DNA of 64,000 nt from Clostridia bacterium (GCA_024403775.1 JAKSRE010000012.1:17404-81403), one strand, 5' to 3'; shown: positions 16,110-25,087, counted from the stretch's first letter. A program made the numbers and translations. The notes: generated from the letters alone by a model not told the origin.

Positions 16110-18110
16110 ATGATACGCAAATATACATTTGGAAATCCCTTTAATACTGAAGCCGTTGTAGTAAAGCTTGATGAAGAGAAGACTTTACTCCCGTTTTTTG
16201 AAGTGAGAGAGAAGAAAGAGTTTGTTTTAAGACTAAAAGACTCCGACGTAGTTTATGGTCTTGGTGAACAGGTCAGAGGAATAAATAAACGTGGCTGGCA
16301 TTATACAAATTTTAATGCTGATAATCCACATCATCATGAAGATACCAGATCCTTATATGGAAGTCATAATTTCCTTATCATTAGTGGTGAGGAGACTTTT
16401 GGTGTGTTTTTCGATTATCCGGGAAGAATAGAATACGATATTGGATATAAAAGAAGAGACACGATGGTTATTTCTGCAGACTCTTCTGATATGGATATCT
16501 ATATTATTCTTCCAGAGGAGGGAAAATATAAGGAATTAAGTATAGTAAAGCAGTTCCGAAGATTAATTGGCAAAAGCTATGTTCCGCCAATGTGGGCTTT
16601 TGGGTTTGGTCAGAGCCGCTGGGGATATAAAACGGAAGATGATATAAGACAGGTTGCTTTGGAGTATGAGAAGGCGGATATTCCTTTGGACAGCATCTAT
16701 ATGGATATTGACTATATGGATTCCTATAAAGATTTTACTGTGGATAAATCGAAGTTTCCTGACCTGAAGCAACTTTCTTCTGATATGAAGGATAAGGGCA
16801 TTCATCTTGTTCCTATCATTGATGCAGGCGTTAAGATAGAGAAAGGCTACGATGTTTATGAAGAGGGCGTAGCAGAAAACTATTTTTGTAAGGATAAAAA
16901 TGGGGAAGACTTTATTGGGGCAGTATGGCCTGGAAGCGTACATTTTCCTGATTTTCTTAATCCTTTGGCAAGAGACTGGTTCGGAGGAAAATATAAGGTT
17001 TTAACTGATTCTGGAATTGATGGCTTCTGGAACGATATGAATGAGCCAGCAATCTTTTATACCAGAGACAGGCTTAATGACACTCTTAAGGAGATGGAAG
17101 AAGTGGTCTCAGAGAATATGGGAATAATAGAATTCTTTCATTTTACTGGAATGATAGAAGACCTTAAGGGAAATGAGGGAGATTATACTAAGTTTTACCA
17201 CAATGTCGATGGCAAGATGATTTGCCATAATGACGTTCATAATATCTATGGAATGAATATGACAAGAGCAGCAAATGAGGCTCTTAACAAAATTAATCCA
17301 GATAAGAGAACTCTGTTTTTCTCACGATCATCTTATATAGGAGCACATCGCTTCGGAGGAATCTGGCAGGGAGATAATAAATCCTGGTGGTCTCATATTC
17401 TGCTTTCTATGCAGCAGCTTCCAGCTCTTAATATGGCGGGTTTTCTGTTTATTGGATGCGATACTGGCGGATTTGGCTGTGATACTACTGAGGATATGAT
17501 GATGAGATGGGTTCAGTATTCGCTTTTTACACCACTGTTTCGCAATCACTCAAGTGATGGAACGAGACTTCAGGAATTATACAGATTCTCTAATGTAAAA
17601 AATCTAGGTGAGATGATAAAAATCAGATATAGTCTGATTCCATATCTTTATAGTGAGTTTTTGAAGGCTTATAAAAATGATGAGATGATGTTTAAGCCAT
17701 TATCTTTTGAATTTACTGAAGATGACTTGGCAAAAGATATAGACGATCAGCTTCTTCTTGGTGATTCAGTTATGATTGCACCAATATATAAGCAGAATGC
17801 TCATGGCAGATATGTTTATCTTCCTGAACCAATGATGCTAATTAGAATGAGAAGCGTTGATGACTTTGAGACAGTTAATCTTACGAAGGGTGTTCATTAT
17901 GTAAAGGCAGATCTTAATGAATTAATCTTCTTTATCCGTGATGGTAAAGCTATACCAGTATGTAAGACCTGTAAGTCTACTTCTCAAATTAATCCTGGTA
18001 CCATTAAGCTTATGGGATTTAAAGATGCTACTTATGAACAATACTTTGACGATGGTATAAGCAGTGATTTAAGTAGAATAACTGTAAAGACTATCGGGAA
18101 TAATAACTAA
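16110..18110 (+). CDS. Glycoside hydrolase family 31 (alpha-glucosidase-like)
   Basis: A 666-residue GH31 retaining alpha-glycosidase without signal peptide, so probably cytoplasmic. An N-terminal beta domain (GLGEQVRGINKRGWHYTNFN) precedes the barrel. The nucleophile is Asp309 in GFWNDMNEPA and the acid/base is Asp422 in WQGDNKSWW; RNHSSDGTRLQE is also typical. Likely substrates are alpha-1,4 or 1,6 glucosides or related oligosaccharides. ATG 16110 is preferred; an in-frame ATG seven codons upstream is possible, since GAGAGG at 16091-16096 is rather distant (13 nt) from 16110. It is monocistronic, and its terminator overlaps the convergent MATE gene. Confidence 0.93.
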   Translation: MIRKYTFGNPFNTEAVVVKLDEEKTLLPFFEVREKKEFVLRLKDSDVVYGLGEQVRGINKRGWHYTNFNADNPHHHEDTRSLYGSHNFLIISGEETFGVFFDYPGRIEYDIGYKRRDTMVISADSSDMDIYIILPEEGKYKELSIVKQFRRLIGKSYVPPMWAFGFGQSRWGYKTEDDIRQVALEYEKADIPLDSIYMDIDYMDSYKDFTVDKSKFPDLKQLSSDMKDKGIHLVPIIDAGVKIEKGYDVYEEGVAENYFCKDKNGEDFIGAVWPGSVHFPDFLNPLARDWFGGKYKVLTDSGIDGFWNDMNEPAIFYTRDRLNDTLKEMEEVVSENMGIIEFFHFTGMIEDLKGNEGDYTKFYHNVDGKMICHNDVHNIYGMNMTRAANEALNKINPDKRTLFFSRSSYIGAHRFGGIWQGDNKSWWSHILLSMQQLPALNMAGFLFIGCDTGGFGCDTTEDMMMRWVQYSLFTPLFRNHSSDGTRLQELYRFSNVKNLGEMIKIRYSLIPYLYSEFLKAYKNDEMMFKPLSFEFTEDDLAKDIDDQLLLGDSVMIAPIYKQNAHGRYVYLPEPMMLIRMRSVDDFETVNLTKGVHYVKADLNELIFFIRDGKAIPVCKTCKSTSQINPGTIKLMGFKDATYEQYFDDGISSDLSRITVKTIGNNN

Positions 18111-18118
18111 TTGAATGA

Positions 18119-19522
18119 TTAATCCTTTTCAGCGCTGGAATTATCACCAGTGCTGATTTTTTTGATCCATTTTCCACTTTTAAGTCTGAAGTAGCACCAT
18201 ACGGTCTTAATAATTTGATCTGATTTAAGTGCAAGATAAATAAAGAAAGGTGAGAGCTTAAAGTAGTAACCAGCAAGAATTCCCAAAGGAAGGGCGAATA
18301 CCCAGAGGAAAACATTGTCTGCAAGCATGAGCATCTTTGTATCTCCACCACCACGAAGGACACCTTTTGTCATGATGCTGTTTGTAGCCTGAAAAACAGT
18401 AATAATACAAAGCGAAATCATGATTCTTGTTGCAATATGTGCTGCTTCAGGAGTAACGTCAAATGCGCCAATAATCACGCCTGACATACACATAATAAAG
18501 ACTGCAGATAAAGTACCAAGTGCAAGACCAAGACCTAAGAAAAGGTATCCCTGCTCCATAGTCTTATCTTTGTCTTTCATACCGAGAGTCTGTCCTGTAA
18601 CAATAGCACCAGCCTGGCTTATACCCTGAATAACAACAGTACTTAACTGCTGAGTTGAGTTTGTGATAGCAGTAGCAGCAACAAAAGCTCCGCCAAGGTG
18701 CCCGATTACCTGAGCTACTGAGTTGTTGCCGAGTGCTAGAATACCGTCACTTATAAGAACAGGCACACAAATACGCACATATTCAGATATAAGTGAACTT
18801 ACATTCATAAAAAGATGACGAAGTTTAAATCCGATTCTCTTATCAACAATAAAAAGATATCCACATATAATCGAGAACTCAAATACTCTTGCAACCAAAG
18901 TTCCGAGTGCAGCACCTGCTACACCAAGTTTAGGTGCACCCAAGTTACCAAAGATAAACGAGTAATTGGCAAGAATATTAATGAAAAAGGCACCAATCGA
19001 TATATAAAGCGGCATTCTTACCTGGCCTACGCTTCGTAGGGCAATCGTGGTTGTCATGGATGTACCAACGAAGAAGTATGTAACTATGGAATAGGACAGA
19101 TACTGTATTCCAAAATTAATAATTGGTTCCTCGTTTGAGTAAGAAGCCATAATTTTGTCAGGGAAGAAGAATGTTGCAATCGCAAATACGGCTGCAAGAA
19201 GAAGGGTAAGTCTTATCATGAGACTTATCGTCTGCTTAAGAGCCTTAGAGGCGTCTTTGTTATCCTTCTCGACCTGAAGTATTCCCCAGTATCTGGATAC
19301 AAGAACAGAGGCACCCATACCGAGTCCCATACACAAAATCTGATAAATCGAGATGAAGGAATTGGCCTGGGATACTGCGGATAATGCATTGTCACCAAGT
19401 TTACCAACCATTACGTTATCAATCATATTAACGCCGACTGTAATAAAGCTTTGAAGCGCTATCGGCAAAGCAAGGGTGAATACCTTGCTATAGAAAGGAA
19501 AGTCTTTTTTGTATAATTTCAT
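18119..19522 (-). CDS. MATE family efflux transporter
   Basis: A 467-residue membrane protein with about 12 helices in two related halves, from the multidrug and toxin extrusion family (NorM/DinF-like). The start region ALPIALQSFITVGVNMIDNVMVGKLG and the interior SMTTTIALRSVGQVRMPLYISIGAFFINILANY are diagnostic. The ATG at 19522 is chosen because homology begins just after it and GGTG precedes it. An in-frame ATG at 19540 would lengthen it by six residues and overlap the upstream gene. It starts 4 nt after the alarmone-synthetase stop, so they share an operon. The exported substrate is unknown. Confidence 0.92.
   Translation of the reverse strand: MKLYKKDFPFYSKVFTLALPIALQSFITVGVNMIDNVMVGKLGDNALSAVSQANSFISIYQILCMGLGMGASVLVSRYWGILQVEKDNKDASKALKQTISLMIRLTLLLAAVFAIATFFFPDKIMASYSNEEPIINFGIQYLSYSIVTYFFVGTSMTTTIALRSVGQVRMPLYISIGAFFINILANYSFIFGNLGAPKLGVAGAALGTLVARVFEFSIICGYLFIVDKRIGFKLRHLFMNVSSLISEYVRICVPVLISDGILALGNNSVAQVIGHLGGAFVAATAITNSTQQLSTVVIQGISQAGAIVTGQTLGMKDKDKTMEQGYLFLGLGLALGTLSAVFIMCMSGVIIGAFDVTPEAAHIATRIMISLCIITVFQATNSIMTKGVLRGGGDTKMLMLADNVFLWVFALPLGILAGYYFKLSPFFIYLALKSDQIIKTVWCYFRLKSGKWIKKISTGDNSSAEKD
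18130..18163 (+). terminator. GH31 terminator embedded in the convergent MATE gene
   Basis: CAGCGCTGG (18130-18138) pairs with CCAGTGCTG (18147-18155), with one G-U pair, followed by ATTTTTTT on the plus strand. The whole hairpin encodes the last residues of the MATE protein on the opposite strand. There is no T-run in the minus direction, so it works only for GH31. Confidence 0.8.
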
Positions 19523-19526
19523 TTTT

Positions 19527-20513
19527 TTACACCAAATCATTCTGAAATCTTGATAAATGCTCGAAAGGGAGGATCTGACGGCCTCTGAATAATCCACAGC
19601 CATCATTAACTCTATAGTTGTCAATTGCCTTGAACATATTGACGTCAAGCTTAGATAAATCAATATTCTGAAGTTTGTTTACTCGTTCGTATGCCTGGTC
19701 AAAATAGAGACATTTTCCTTCAGGGATGAGTGCTCTACGCTCTCTGTCAGCTTCCTGCCTTTTCTCATAACCAAAGTGATTTGCTTCGCCAATCTCTGCG
19801 TTGTCATCCATATCCTTTGTTCTTAACTGAATCTCGGTAAAACTTTTTGAATAATCATCGTGAAGCGTGATATGAAGTGACTGATATCCAAGAGGTCTGG
19901 CATTTGCAATATAATCTCTAAAATATGGACGTACATCCTCATTAAGAAGAGGAGAGTTCTTTTTTGAAGTTAGACCAGATAGTTCTGGAGTAAATCCATG
20001 CTCCTTAAAAAATGAAGGAATAATATTAGCAAGCTCGTACAGATACTTAATCTCAGTTTCTGTTTTATCTTCACCTTCACTGACATGGCACTTAGGCAAA
20101 GAGATTACTATTCTATAGGCAATAATATCTCTAAAACATGAGATGCTTGTTTTAATCTCTTCTTCTGTAGGAAAACATTTATTCTTTGAATAGTAGTCAT
20201 AAATATATTCCACAATGTAGCCATTGATCTTCTCTTCACATCTGATAAGTGATTTGATTCTGCCTTTAAATGTAAAAGCGAGAAAAGGATATTCAGATGT
20301 CATATACTTATATAACTCTTTTATTCTCTGTGACTGAGAAGTAAGAAAGTCATTATGTTCGAGAAGGTCTCTTATCTGTAAAAGAATCTCAGCATGAGCA
20401 ATATCAAGGGTATTGTTATTCTCTTTAGCTTCGTTCATTAAGTCTTCTGTATACTGATGGAGAATCTTTAATACTGTATTTCCAGAATAAAGATAGTCGT
20501 TAAGTGTTACCAT
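19527..20513 (-). CDS. RelA/SpoT-domain (p)ppGpp synthetase-like protein
   Basis: A 328-residue stand-alone alarmone-synthetase-type protein with no HD hydrolase or TGS/ACT domains. The nucleotidyltransferase core is at about residues 85-270: FKGRIKSLIRCEEKI, FRDIIAYRIVISLP (metal-binding Asp region), GYQSLHITLHD, and EIQLRTKDMDDNAEIGEANHFGYE. It is larger than housekeeping RelQ/RelP (~210-230 residues), with an N-terminal helical extension of ~80 residues and a C-terminal tail. It sits between a two-TM protein gene (17 bp upstream) and a MATE exporter (4 bp downstream). It is probably a ppGpp or pyrophosphokinase enzyme; a toxSAS-like role is conceivable but unproven. Confidence 0.85.
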   Translation of the reverse strand: MVTLNDYLYSGNTVLKILHQYTEDLMNEAKENNNTLDIAHAEILLQIRDLLEHNDFLTSQSQRIKELYKYMTSEYPFLAFTFKGRIKSLIRCEEKINGYIVEYIYDYYSKNKCFPTEEEIKTSISCFRDIIAYRIVISLPKCHVSEGEDKTETEIKYLYELANIIPSFFKEHGFTPELSGLTSKKNSPLLNEDVRPYFRDYIANARPLGYQSLHITLHDDYSKSFTEIQLRTKDMDDNAEIGEANHFGYEKRQEADRERRALIPEGKCLYFDQAYERVNKLQNIDLSKLDVNMFKAIDNYRVNDGCGLFRGRQILPFEHLSRFQNDLV

Positions 20514-20530
20514 TACTTTTCCTCGCTTAA

Positions 20531-20917
20531 TTAAAATGTATTGTTCATTCTTTTTAATTCAGAGTTAGCTTCTCTAATTTTCTCTTTTCTATAGAAGTCG
20601 TAATCTCTGAAAGATTTTGAGGCTTTTTTATAAGCGGTCTTCTCGTATTGAATGCAGATTACAATCCAAAAAAGAATAAAAAGTATAATCGCAAAAACAA
20701 TACATATTGCTGTCCACAGGGTTGAACTATAAGTTACTTTCAAAAAACCATGTACTTCCTGTGTGTGTGGAATGATTGCGAGCAAAATAAATTCTGTTAC
20801 AGTAAATACTGCAAGAAGAATTATAAATACTTTTTTTAGCTTATCGTTTACGCGGAAAAAGACAGGAATTCTGTCAAGTTCCATATTGAAGAAATCATCA
20901 AATACTAAATCACCCAT
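20531..20917 (-). CDS. Small two-TM membrane protein upstream of the alarmone synthetase
   Basis: A 128-residue protein of no recognised family. It has an acidic N-terminus with FDDFFNMELDRIPVFFRVNDKLKK, two transmembrane segments (about residues 30-50 and 66-90), and a basic, helical C-terminal tail rich in Lys/Arg. The ATG at 20917 is selected because TGAGG lies about 9 nt upstream; an earlier ATG lacks a ribosome site. It is the first gene of the operon with the RelA/SpoT-domain protein. Its role is unknown. Confidence 0.72.
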   Translation of the reverse strand: MGDLVFDDFFNMELDRIPVFFRVNDKLKKVFIILLAVFTVTEFILLAIIPHTQEVHGFLKVTYSSTLWTAICIVFAIILFILFWIVICIQYEKTAYKKASKSFRDYDFYRKEKIREANSELKRMNNTF

Positions 20918-21015
20918 CACTATAACCTCAAAATAATTATAACATAAACTTGAGAAAGGGAATTGAGACAAGATTCAAAATAGTAAAATAGTTTGTAGTA
21001 TTAATCACTAGACAA

Positions 21016-21048
21016 CAAAAAAGGACTCGAAGATATCTTCAAGTCCTG
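21016..21048 (-). terminator. Terminator of the tRNA-Pro gene
   Basis: AGGACTCGAAGA pairs with TCTTCAAGTCCT (one mismatch), followed on the minus strand by TTTTTTGTTG, just past the tRNA 3' end. Confidence 0.85.
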
Positions 21049-21052
21049 TTCT

Positions 21053-21128
21053 TGGTCGAGGTGACAGGGTTCGAACCTGCGACCCCATGCTCCCAAAGCA
21101 CGTACGCTACCAACTGCGCTACACCTCG
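21053..21128 (-). tRNA. tRNA-Pro (anticodon TGG)
   Basis: A 76-nt cloverleaf on the minus strand with the 3' CCA encoded. The 7-bp acceptor is CGAGGTG/CACCTCG with discriminator A. The D arm has GCGC...GGTAGC, and the anticodon loop is CTTTGGG with TGG. The T arm contains GGTTCGAACC. The UGG anticodon reads proline codons. Confidence 0.97.
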
Positions 21129-21212
21129 AAATGCAAGAGAGATTATACATATACCAGAAACAAAAATCAACCTCTATTTTGAATTTTTTTGAAAAAAGTT
21201 TATTTTTTTCAA

Positions 21213-21536
21213 TCAGACAGTTGTCATTTTGCGTAAAACCTTATCCAAAAGCATGGTAAGAATAGGCATATTGATGCCGAAAGGACGATTAATCATAGCG
21301 TAAATGACACCTATTATTCTAAGGATAAGATTAGCGATAAATAATGCCTGTCCGAGAATAGGAACCCATAAAAAAATGTCACAGATGGAAAAATAGATTC
21401 CATGTCTCAGATGTGAATTAAGATAAGAACTAGTTTCTTTGGATTTAAAAAGACCAATGATCCATAAGCCAAAGACATAAGACAAGATTGCATAAGTTTT
21501 ACTCTCATTTGATACTGACAAAGTAGCTGATGACAT
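21213..21536 (-). CDS. DUF4870/Tic20-like small membrane protein
   Basis: A 107-residue protein with about three hydrophobic segments. The pattern AILSYVFGLWIIGLF, then NSHLRHGIYFSICD, then VIYAMINRPFGINMPI, resembles the DUF4870 family (a helix, a polar FVRFHARQG-like loop, further helices). The match is by pattern only. ATG 21536 is preceded by TGGAGGATAT. It is divergent from the SPOUT methyltransferase gene. The function is unknown. Confidence 0.68.
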   Translation of the reverse strand: MSSATLSVSNESKTYAILSYVFGLWIIGLFKSKETSSYLNSHLRHGIYFSICDIFLWVPILGQALFIANLILRIIGVIYAMINRPFGINMPILTMLLDKVLRKMTTV

Positions 21537-21632
21537 ATATCCTCCATATGATAATGTGATGTTTTTTCTTTTTAAATATGTTATCATTCAACGAAATAGA
21601 TTTGCAATAAGTCGTTGGAGTATATTTGTGGT

Positions 21633-22352
21633 ATGAAGATAGCTAGATATAGAAAAGATGATGCTATTACATATGCTCTTGGAGCAACTGTAGTTATGGA
21701 ATATTTAAATAAGCGCCCTGATATTGTTAAAGGCGTTATTATTCATCCAGACTTCAGAGCTGAAGAGACGAAGGAAAAGATTAATAGAATCTGTCGCGAT
21801 AACAGAATTCAGGTATCTACTGAGGAGAAACCTTTTAATATTCTGTCTCAGAAAGAGAATTGTTTTGTAATAGCAGTAATAAATAAAGAGACTTCTACAT
21901 TGTCAGAAGGTAATCACATTGTTCTTGTTAATCCATCTAATGCAGGTAATCTTGGTACTATTATGAGAAGTAGTCTGGGATTTGGAATTAAGGATATTGC
22001 GATTATCACGCCTGCTGTAGATCCGTTTGATCCTAAGACTGTGAGAGCTTCGATGGGAGCGTCTGCAAGCGTGAGAGTTGAGCTTTTCGAGAAGTTCGAC
22101 GATTATAAGGAGAGATTTGGCAATAATCATTTTTATCCATTTATGCTTGATGGTTCTTCAAGTATGCAGTCTACTCCGATAAAGGAGAATTTTAGTTTAA
22201 TTCTTGGAAATGAGGCTACTGGACTTCCTAATGAGTTTCAGCATATAGGTCAGCCAATTAGAATTGAACACACAAGTAATATCGATAGTTTAAATTTACC
22301 TATCGCTGCAAGCATTGCTATGTATGAGGCGACTAGGAATAATTATATTTAA
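21633..22352 (+). CDS. TrmH/SpoU family RNA methyltransferase
   Basis: A 239-residue SPOUT-class enzyme that 2'-O-methylates ribose in rRNA or tRNA. The three motifs are clear: VNPSNAGNLGTIMRSSLGFG (motif 1 with catalytic Arg), LILGNEATGLPNEF (motif 2) and SLNLPIAASIAMYEATR (motif 3), forming the trefoil knot that binds SAM. A ~90-residue N-terminal part replaces the L30e-like domain seen in some relatives. The ATG at 21633 is chosen over an upstream TTG. The lipoprotein gene starts 10 nt downstream. The exact RNA target is unknown. Confidence 0.9.
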   Translation: MKIARYRKDDAITYALGATVVMEYLNKRPDIVKGVIIHPDFRAEETKEKINRICRDNRIQVSTEEKPFNILSQKENCFVIAVINKETSTLSEGNHIVLVNPSNAGNLGTIMRSSLGFGIKDIAIITPAVDPFDPKTVRASMGASASVRVELFEKFDDYKERFGNNHFYPFMLDGSSSMQSTPIKENFSLILGNEATGLPNEFQHIGQPIRIEHTSNIDSLNLPIAASIAMYEATRNNYI

Positions 22353-22362
22353 GGAGAATGTT

Positions 22363-23259
22363 ATGAATAAGAGATTGATTTCGTTTTTGTTGGCTTTGTC
22401 CCTTTTGATGGGTTCTACAATGACAATTACTTCATGTAGTTCCATTAGCGATATGATGGGTCGTGCTGAGAATATTCACGAGAAGAATAAAAAAGACAAA
22501 GATGACGACGATGATGACGAGGACGAAGACGAGGACGAAGATGACGTAGAGGAGACCAAAAAGCCAAAGCGTACAGAAGAGACTGAGGAAGAAGTAGAGG
22601 AAACTACTGAAGAGACTACAGAAGAGACAACAGTAGAAACTACTGAGGAGACTACAGTAGAGACAACAGAGGAAACCACTGCTGAGACTTCTGAGACTGC
22701 TAATTCTTCTGATGATGTAGATTATCTTGGTTCAATCGAGGGTGATACTTATACAAATAGTGGATTAGGTTTTGCTTTTGAAGCAGGAAGTGACTGGGTT
22801 CTTGTTGATACAGAGGCATATATGAATGCAGCTATTGACAGTGCTTCAAGTATTACTGAATACGATATCGAGGCAAGTTTGGAGAATTCAGGTACTATAG
22901 TAATTATGTCTGCTATTTCTAATAAAGATTTTGCTTCAAATGTTAATATTTCTCTACTTCAGACTATGGGCATGAATACTAATTCAGAATATTTCATGAC
23001 TATTTATGCTGAACTTATGGCAGACCAACTGACTACATACATGGGTGGTGGTGAGGAGACTTTCCCTTGTTCTGTAGTTGAAGTTAATTTCCTGGGAGAG
23101 AATACATACTGTGCTCAGATTGAATGTACTGTAAGTGGTGTAACTTATTCAGAATATATAATTCTTTATCCTGTTGATTCGTTCACAGTGCAGATTGTAT
23201 TTACATTGCAGGGCGGTGTGGATATTGAAGATGCATGTGCTGCATTCAAAAAGTTGTAA
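22363..23259 (+). CDS. Lipoprotein with Asp/Glu and Thr/Glu low-complexity stalk
   Basis: A 298-residue surface lipoprotein. The signal is MNKRLISFLLALSLLMG with lipobox TSC (Cys about residue 27). A strongly acidic run of Asp/Glu (about 48-66) and a repeated E-T-T-E/V-E-T-T array (about 75-112) form an extended, negatively charged stalk. The ~180-residue C-terminal domain (from YLGSIEGDTYTN) looks globular and has no recognised family. It has AAGGAGAATG before its ATG and follows the methyltransferase closely. The repeat array is a slippage-prone region. Confidence 0.8.
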   Translation: MNKRLISFLLALSLLMGSTMTITSCSSISDMMGRAENIHEKNKKDKDDDDDDEDEDEDEDDVEETKKPKRTEETEEEVEETTEETTEETTVETTEETTVETTEETTAETSETANSSDDVDYLGSIEGDTYTNSGLGFAFEAGSDWVLVDTEAYMNAAIDSASSITEYDIEASLENSGTIVIMSAISNKDFASNVNISLLQTMGMNTNSEYFMTIYAELMADQLTTYMGGGEETFPCSVVEVNFLGENTYCAQIECTVSGVTYSEYIILYPVDSFTVQIVFTLQGGVDIEDACAAFKKL

Positions 23260-23286
23260 TTTTGTTTAAAAATAGCAAATTTGCTA

Positions 23287-23315
23287 TTGATTACAAAAAA
23301 ATCTAATGTTATAAT
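23287..23315 (+). promoter_or_regulatory. Promoter of rpsT
   Basis: TTGATT (23287-23292) and a perfect TATAAT (23310-23315) are 17 bp apart. The ~50-nt leader contains a small stem, GTGC/GCAC (about 23323-23340), followed by TTTTT, a possible autoregulatory hairpin. Confidence 0.8.
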
Positions 23316-23373
23316 TGCTCGGTGCACAAGAACGGGCACGGTTTTTAAGATACTAACGATGGAGGTGAATATA

Positions 23374-23631
23374 ATGCCAAACATTAAGTCAGCTATTAAG
23401 CGCGTAAAGGTTGCAGAGAAGAAGACAGCTGCTAATAAGATGAAGAAGAGCGAGATTCGTACAACAATTAAGAAGGCTAATGCTTCCATTGCTGCAGGCG
23501 ATTCTGCAGAGGCTTTGAAGACAGCTCAGAAGACATTGGATCAGGCTGCTGCTAAGGGATATATCTCAAAGAACGCTGCTTCACGTAAGAAGTCAAGACT
23601 TTGTAAGGCTGCTGCTAAGGCACAGGCTTAA
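23374..23631 (+). CDS. rpsT: 30S ribosomal protein bS20
   Basis: An 85-residue, very basic, Ala/Lys-rich helical protein beginning MPNIKSAIKRVKVAEKK, diagnostic for S20, which binds 16S rRNA early in 30S assembly. The length is normal. ATG 23374 follows a strong GGAGGTG. It is a single gene with its own promoter and terminator, convergent with tmcAL. Confidence 0.97.
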   Translation: MPNIKSAIKRVKVAEKKTAANKMKKSEIRTTIKKANASIAAGDSAEALKTAQKTLDQAAAKGYISKNAASRKKSRLCKAAAKAQA

Positions 23632-23649
23632 TTAGTAAAAGCTAATTCA

Positions 23650-23679
23650 AACTGCTCTACTTGGTAGGGCAGTTTTTTT
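23650..23679 (+). terminator. Terminator of rpsT
   Basis: ACTGCTCTAC pairs with GTAGGGCAGT (one G-U) around TTG, followed by TTTTTTT. Confidence 0.9.
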
Positions 23680-23684
23680 GTGCA

Positions 23685-23722
23685 AAAAAATATCCTCCTT
23701 ACGGGCTGGGCAGGAGGATATG
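23685..23722 (-). terminator. Terminator of tmcAL
   Basis: A 10-bp stem, ATATCCTCCT with AGGAGGATAT, surrounds a G-rich loop and is followed on the minus strand by TTTTTTGC. It lies immediately next to the rpsT terminator on the other strand. Confidence 0.85.
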
Positions 23723-23749
23723 ATGTTGTAAATTCGCTCAAAAATTCGA

Positions 23750-25087
23750 TTACTTTACCATTACTGGTGCTTCAGACCATTCCTGATTGTAATCAATGTT
23801 AAGATATTTTCCTTGAAGATTAGCTGATTTAATATCAAAGGAAGCGATTTCCTGAGCTTCTATACTTAAAGTTTTAAAATCAGACAGGTTATGAACAATA
23901 GGTAATCTTGCACATTTAGACATAACTTTAAGGCAGTAACGGCCATCTTTATTAAATCCAAGAACTCTTATATAAAGTGGGTTTCTGAATTTATCCAAAT
24001 CAGATTCTTTACGGCCGAGAAGTAAAGAAGCACAGGCTCTGTAGATTCTTCCCATAGTAAAATGTTTTGTATTTAGTTTCTCTTCAAAGGCTCTAAAATC
24101 TAAATCTTTCTCTTTGAGTCGTGATTCACAGATGTTTTTGAGATATCCAGACAAACCATCGCCCATATAGGCGTAGGTCTCAAGCTCTTCATTTGTTAAA
24201 GAAGTAACTCGGTCTACTATATCTCTTACATATGAGTCGTAAGATAAAACCTTATATTTCCCCAATGATATATCAGAAAGATAAGAAGCCAGAACATAAT
24301 CAGGCATAGTGCCGTTTAATTTAACTGCAAGAGTTGAGATGGAGTTAGTGTTACATTCCATGATAACTTCTCTAATTGCACTTGCAGAAGGATATTCAGT
24401 TAAGCTGTTTGAAGAATAATCATTTCCAACTCTTCTAATCATGTGAATTGTAATTGGATGAGCCTTATTTGCTTTGTTATAAGCATTAATCTCCTTAATA
24501 TATTCCAAGGCAAGAATTGCGTTTGGTTTACGAAGAATATTTGGTAAAAACTCTAATTCTTCTTCTGACCATTTTTTCTTAAGTTCATCATCGTTCTTTA
24601 TAGTATTAATTACTGCATTAGCAGAAGAGGCTGGATAGGACATTCCATCTTTAAGGTTTGCCTTAAGTGAATCCTTGTAGAATTCATTATTCTCAAAATC
24701 AGTTTCTGCTAACTTTTTTATTATGTCGCCCTGGTCGACATCAATTCCAAAAGCAATATCAGTTACAACTTTGGTAGCTGTAAGAGTTCTAATGGCGCCG
24801 CTTGCAAATTCTGTTGCAGGTGCACATGAATAAACGAAAGGAAGTTCAAGAACAATATCAGGACCGTAAAAAGTATTCTTTTTCTTTTGTGCTGAAGTTA
24901 CAAGTAAACTTTCTGTTCTTGCTGATTTGGGCATAATGGAAGGAAGACCACGCTGAGTAAAACTTCCGCTCATAACAGCCATGACCAGGCTTCTTGAGTC
25001 GTTTATTTCCTCACGTACTTTTCTTATCAGATACTCATGTCCTAGTGTATATGGATTAAATTCTGATACTATGCCAATAACTCGCAT
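23750..25087 (-). CDS. tmcAL: tRNA(Met) cytidine acetate ligase
   Basis: A 445-residue enzyme (YlbM family) that uses ATP and acetate to make N4-acetylcytidine at the wobble base of elongator tRNA-Met. The nucleotidyltransferase N-terminus shows IVSEFNPYTLGHEYLI (HxGH-like motif), VMSGSFTQRGLPSI with the family's conserved SG.F.QRG, and later LPFVYSCAPATEFASGA. The length is somewhat longer than the ~400-residue average. It appears monocistronic and is divergent from the next gene. Confidence 0.92.
   Translation of the reverse strand: MRVIGIVSEFNPYTLGHEYLIRKVREEINDSRSLVMAVMSGSFTQRGLPSIMPKSARTESLLVTSAQKKKNTFYGPDIVLELPFVYSCAPATEFASGAIRTLTATKVVTDIAFGIDVDQGDIIKKLAETDFENNEFYKDSLKANLKDGMSYPASSANAVINTIKNDDELKKKWSEEELEFLPNILRKPNAILALEYIKEINAYNKANKAHPITIHMIRRVGNDYSSNSLTEYPSASAIREVIMECNTNSISTLAVKLNGTMPDYVLASYLSDISLGKYKVLSYDSYVRDIVDRVTSLTNEELETYAYMGDGLSGYLKNICESRLKEKDLDFRAFEEKLNTKHFTMGRIYRACASLLLGRKESDLDKFRNPLYIRVLGFNKDGRYCLKVMSKCARLPIVHNLSDFKTLSIEAQEIASFDIKSANLQGKYLNIDYNQEWSEAPVMVK

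Noticed and set aside
19523..19663. N-terminally longer form of the MATE protein
   Set aside because: The extra ~47 residues overlap the alarmone-synthetase gene and have no homology or RBS; start placed at 19522.
22476..22679. Antisense frame of Ser/Val runs
   Set aside because: Shadow of the Asp/Glu and Thr/Glu repeats of the lipoprotein gene.
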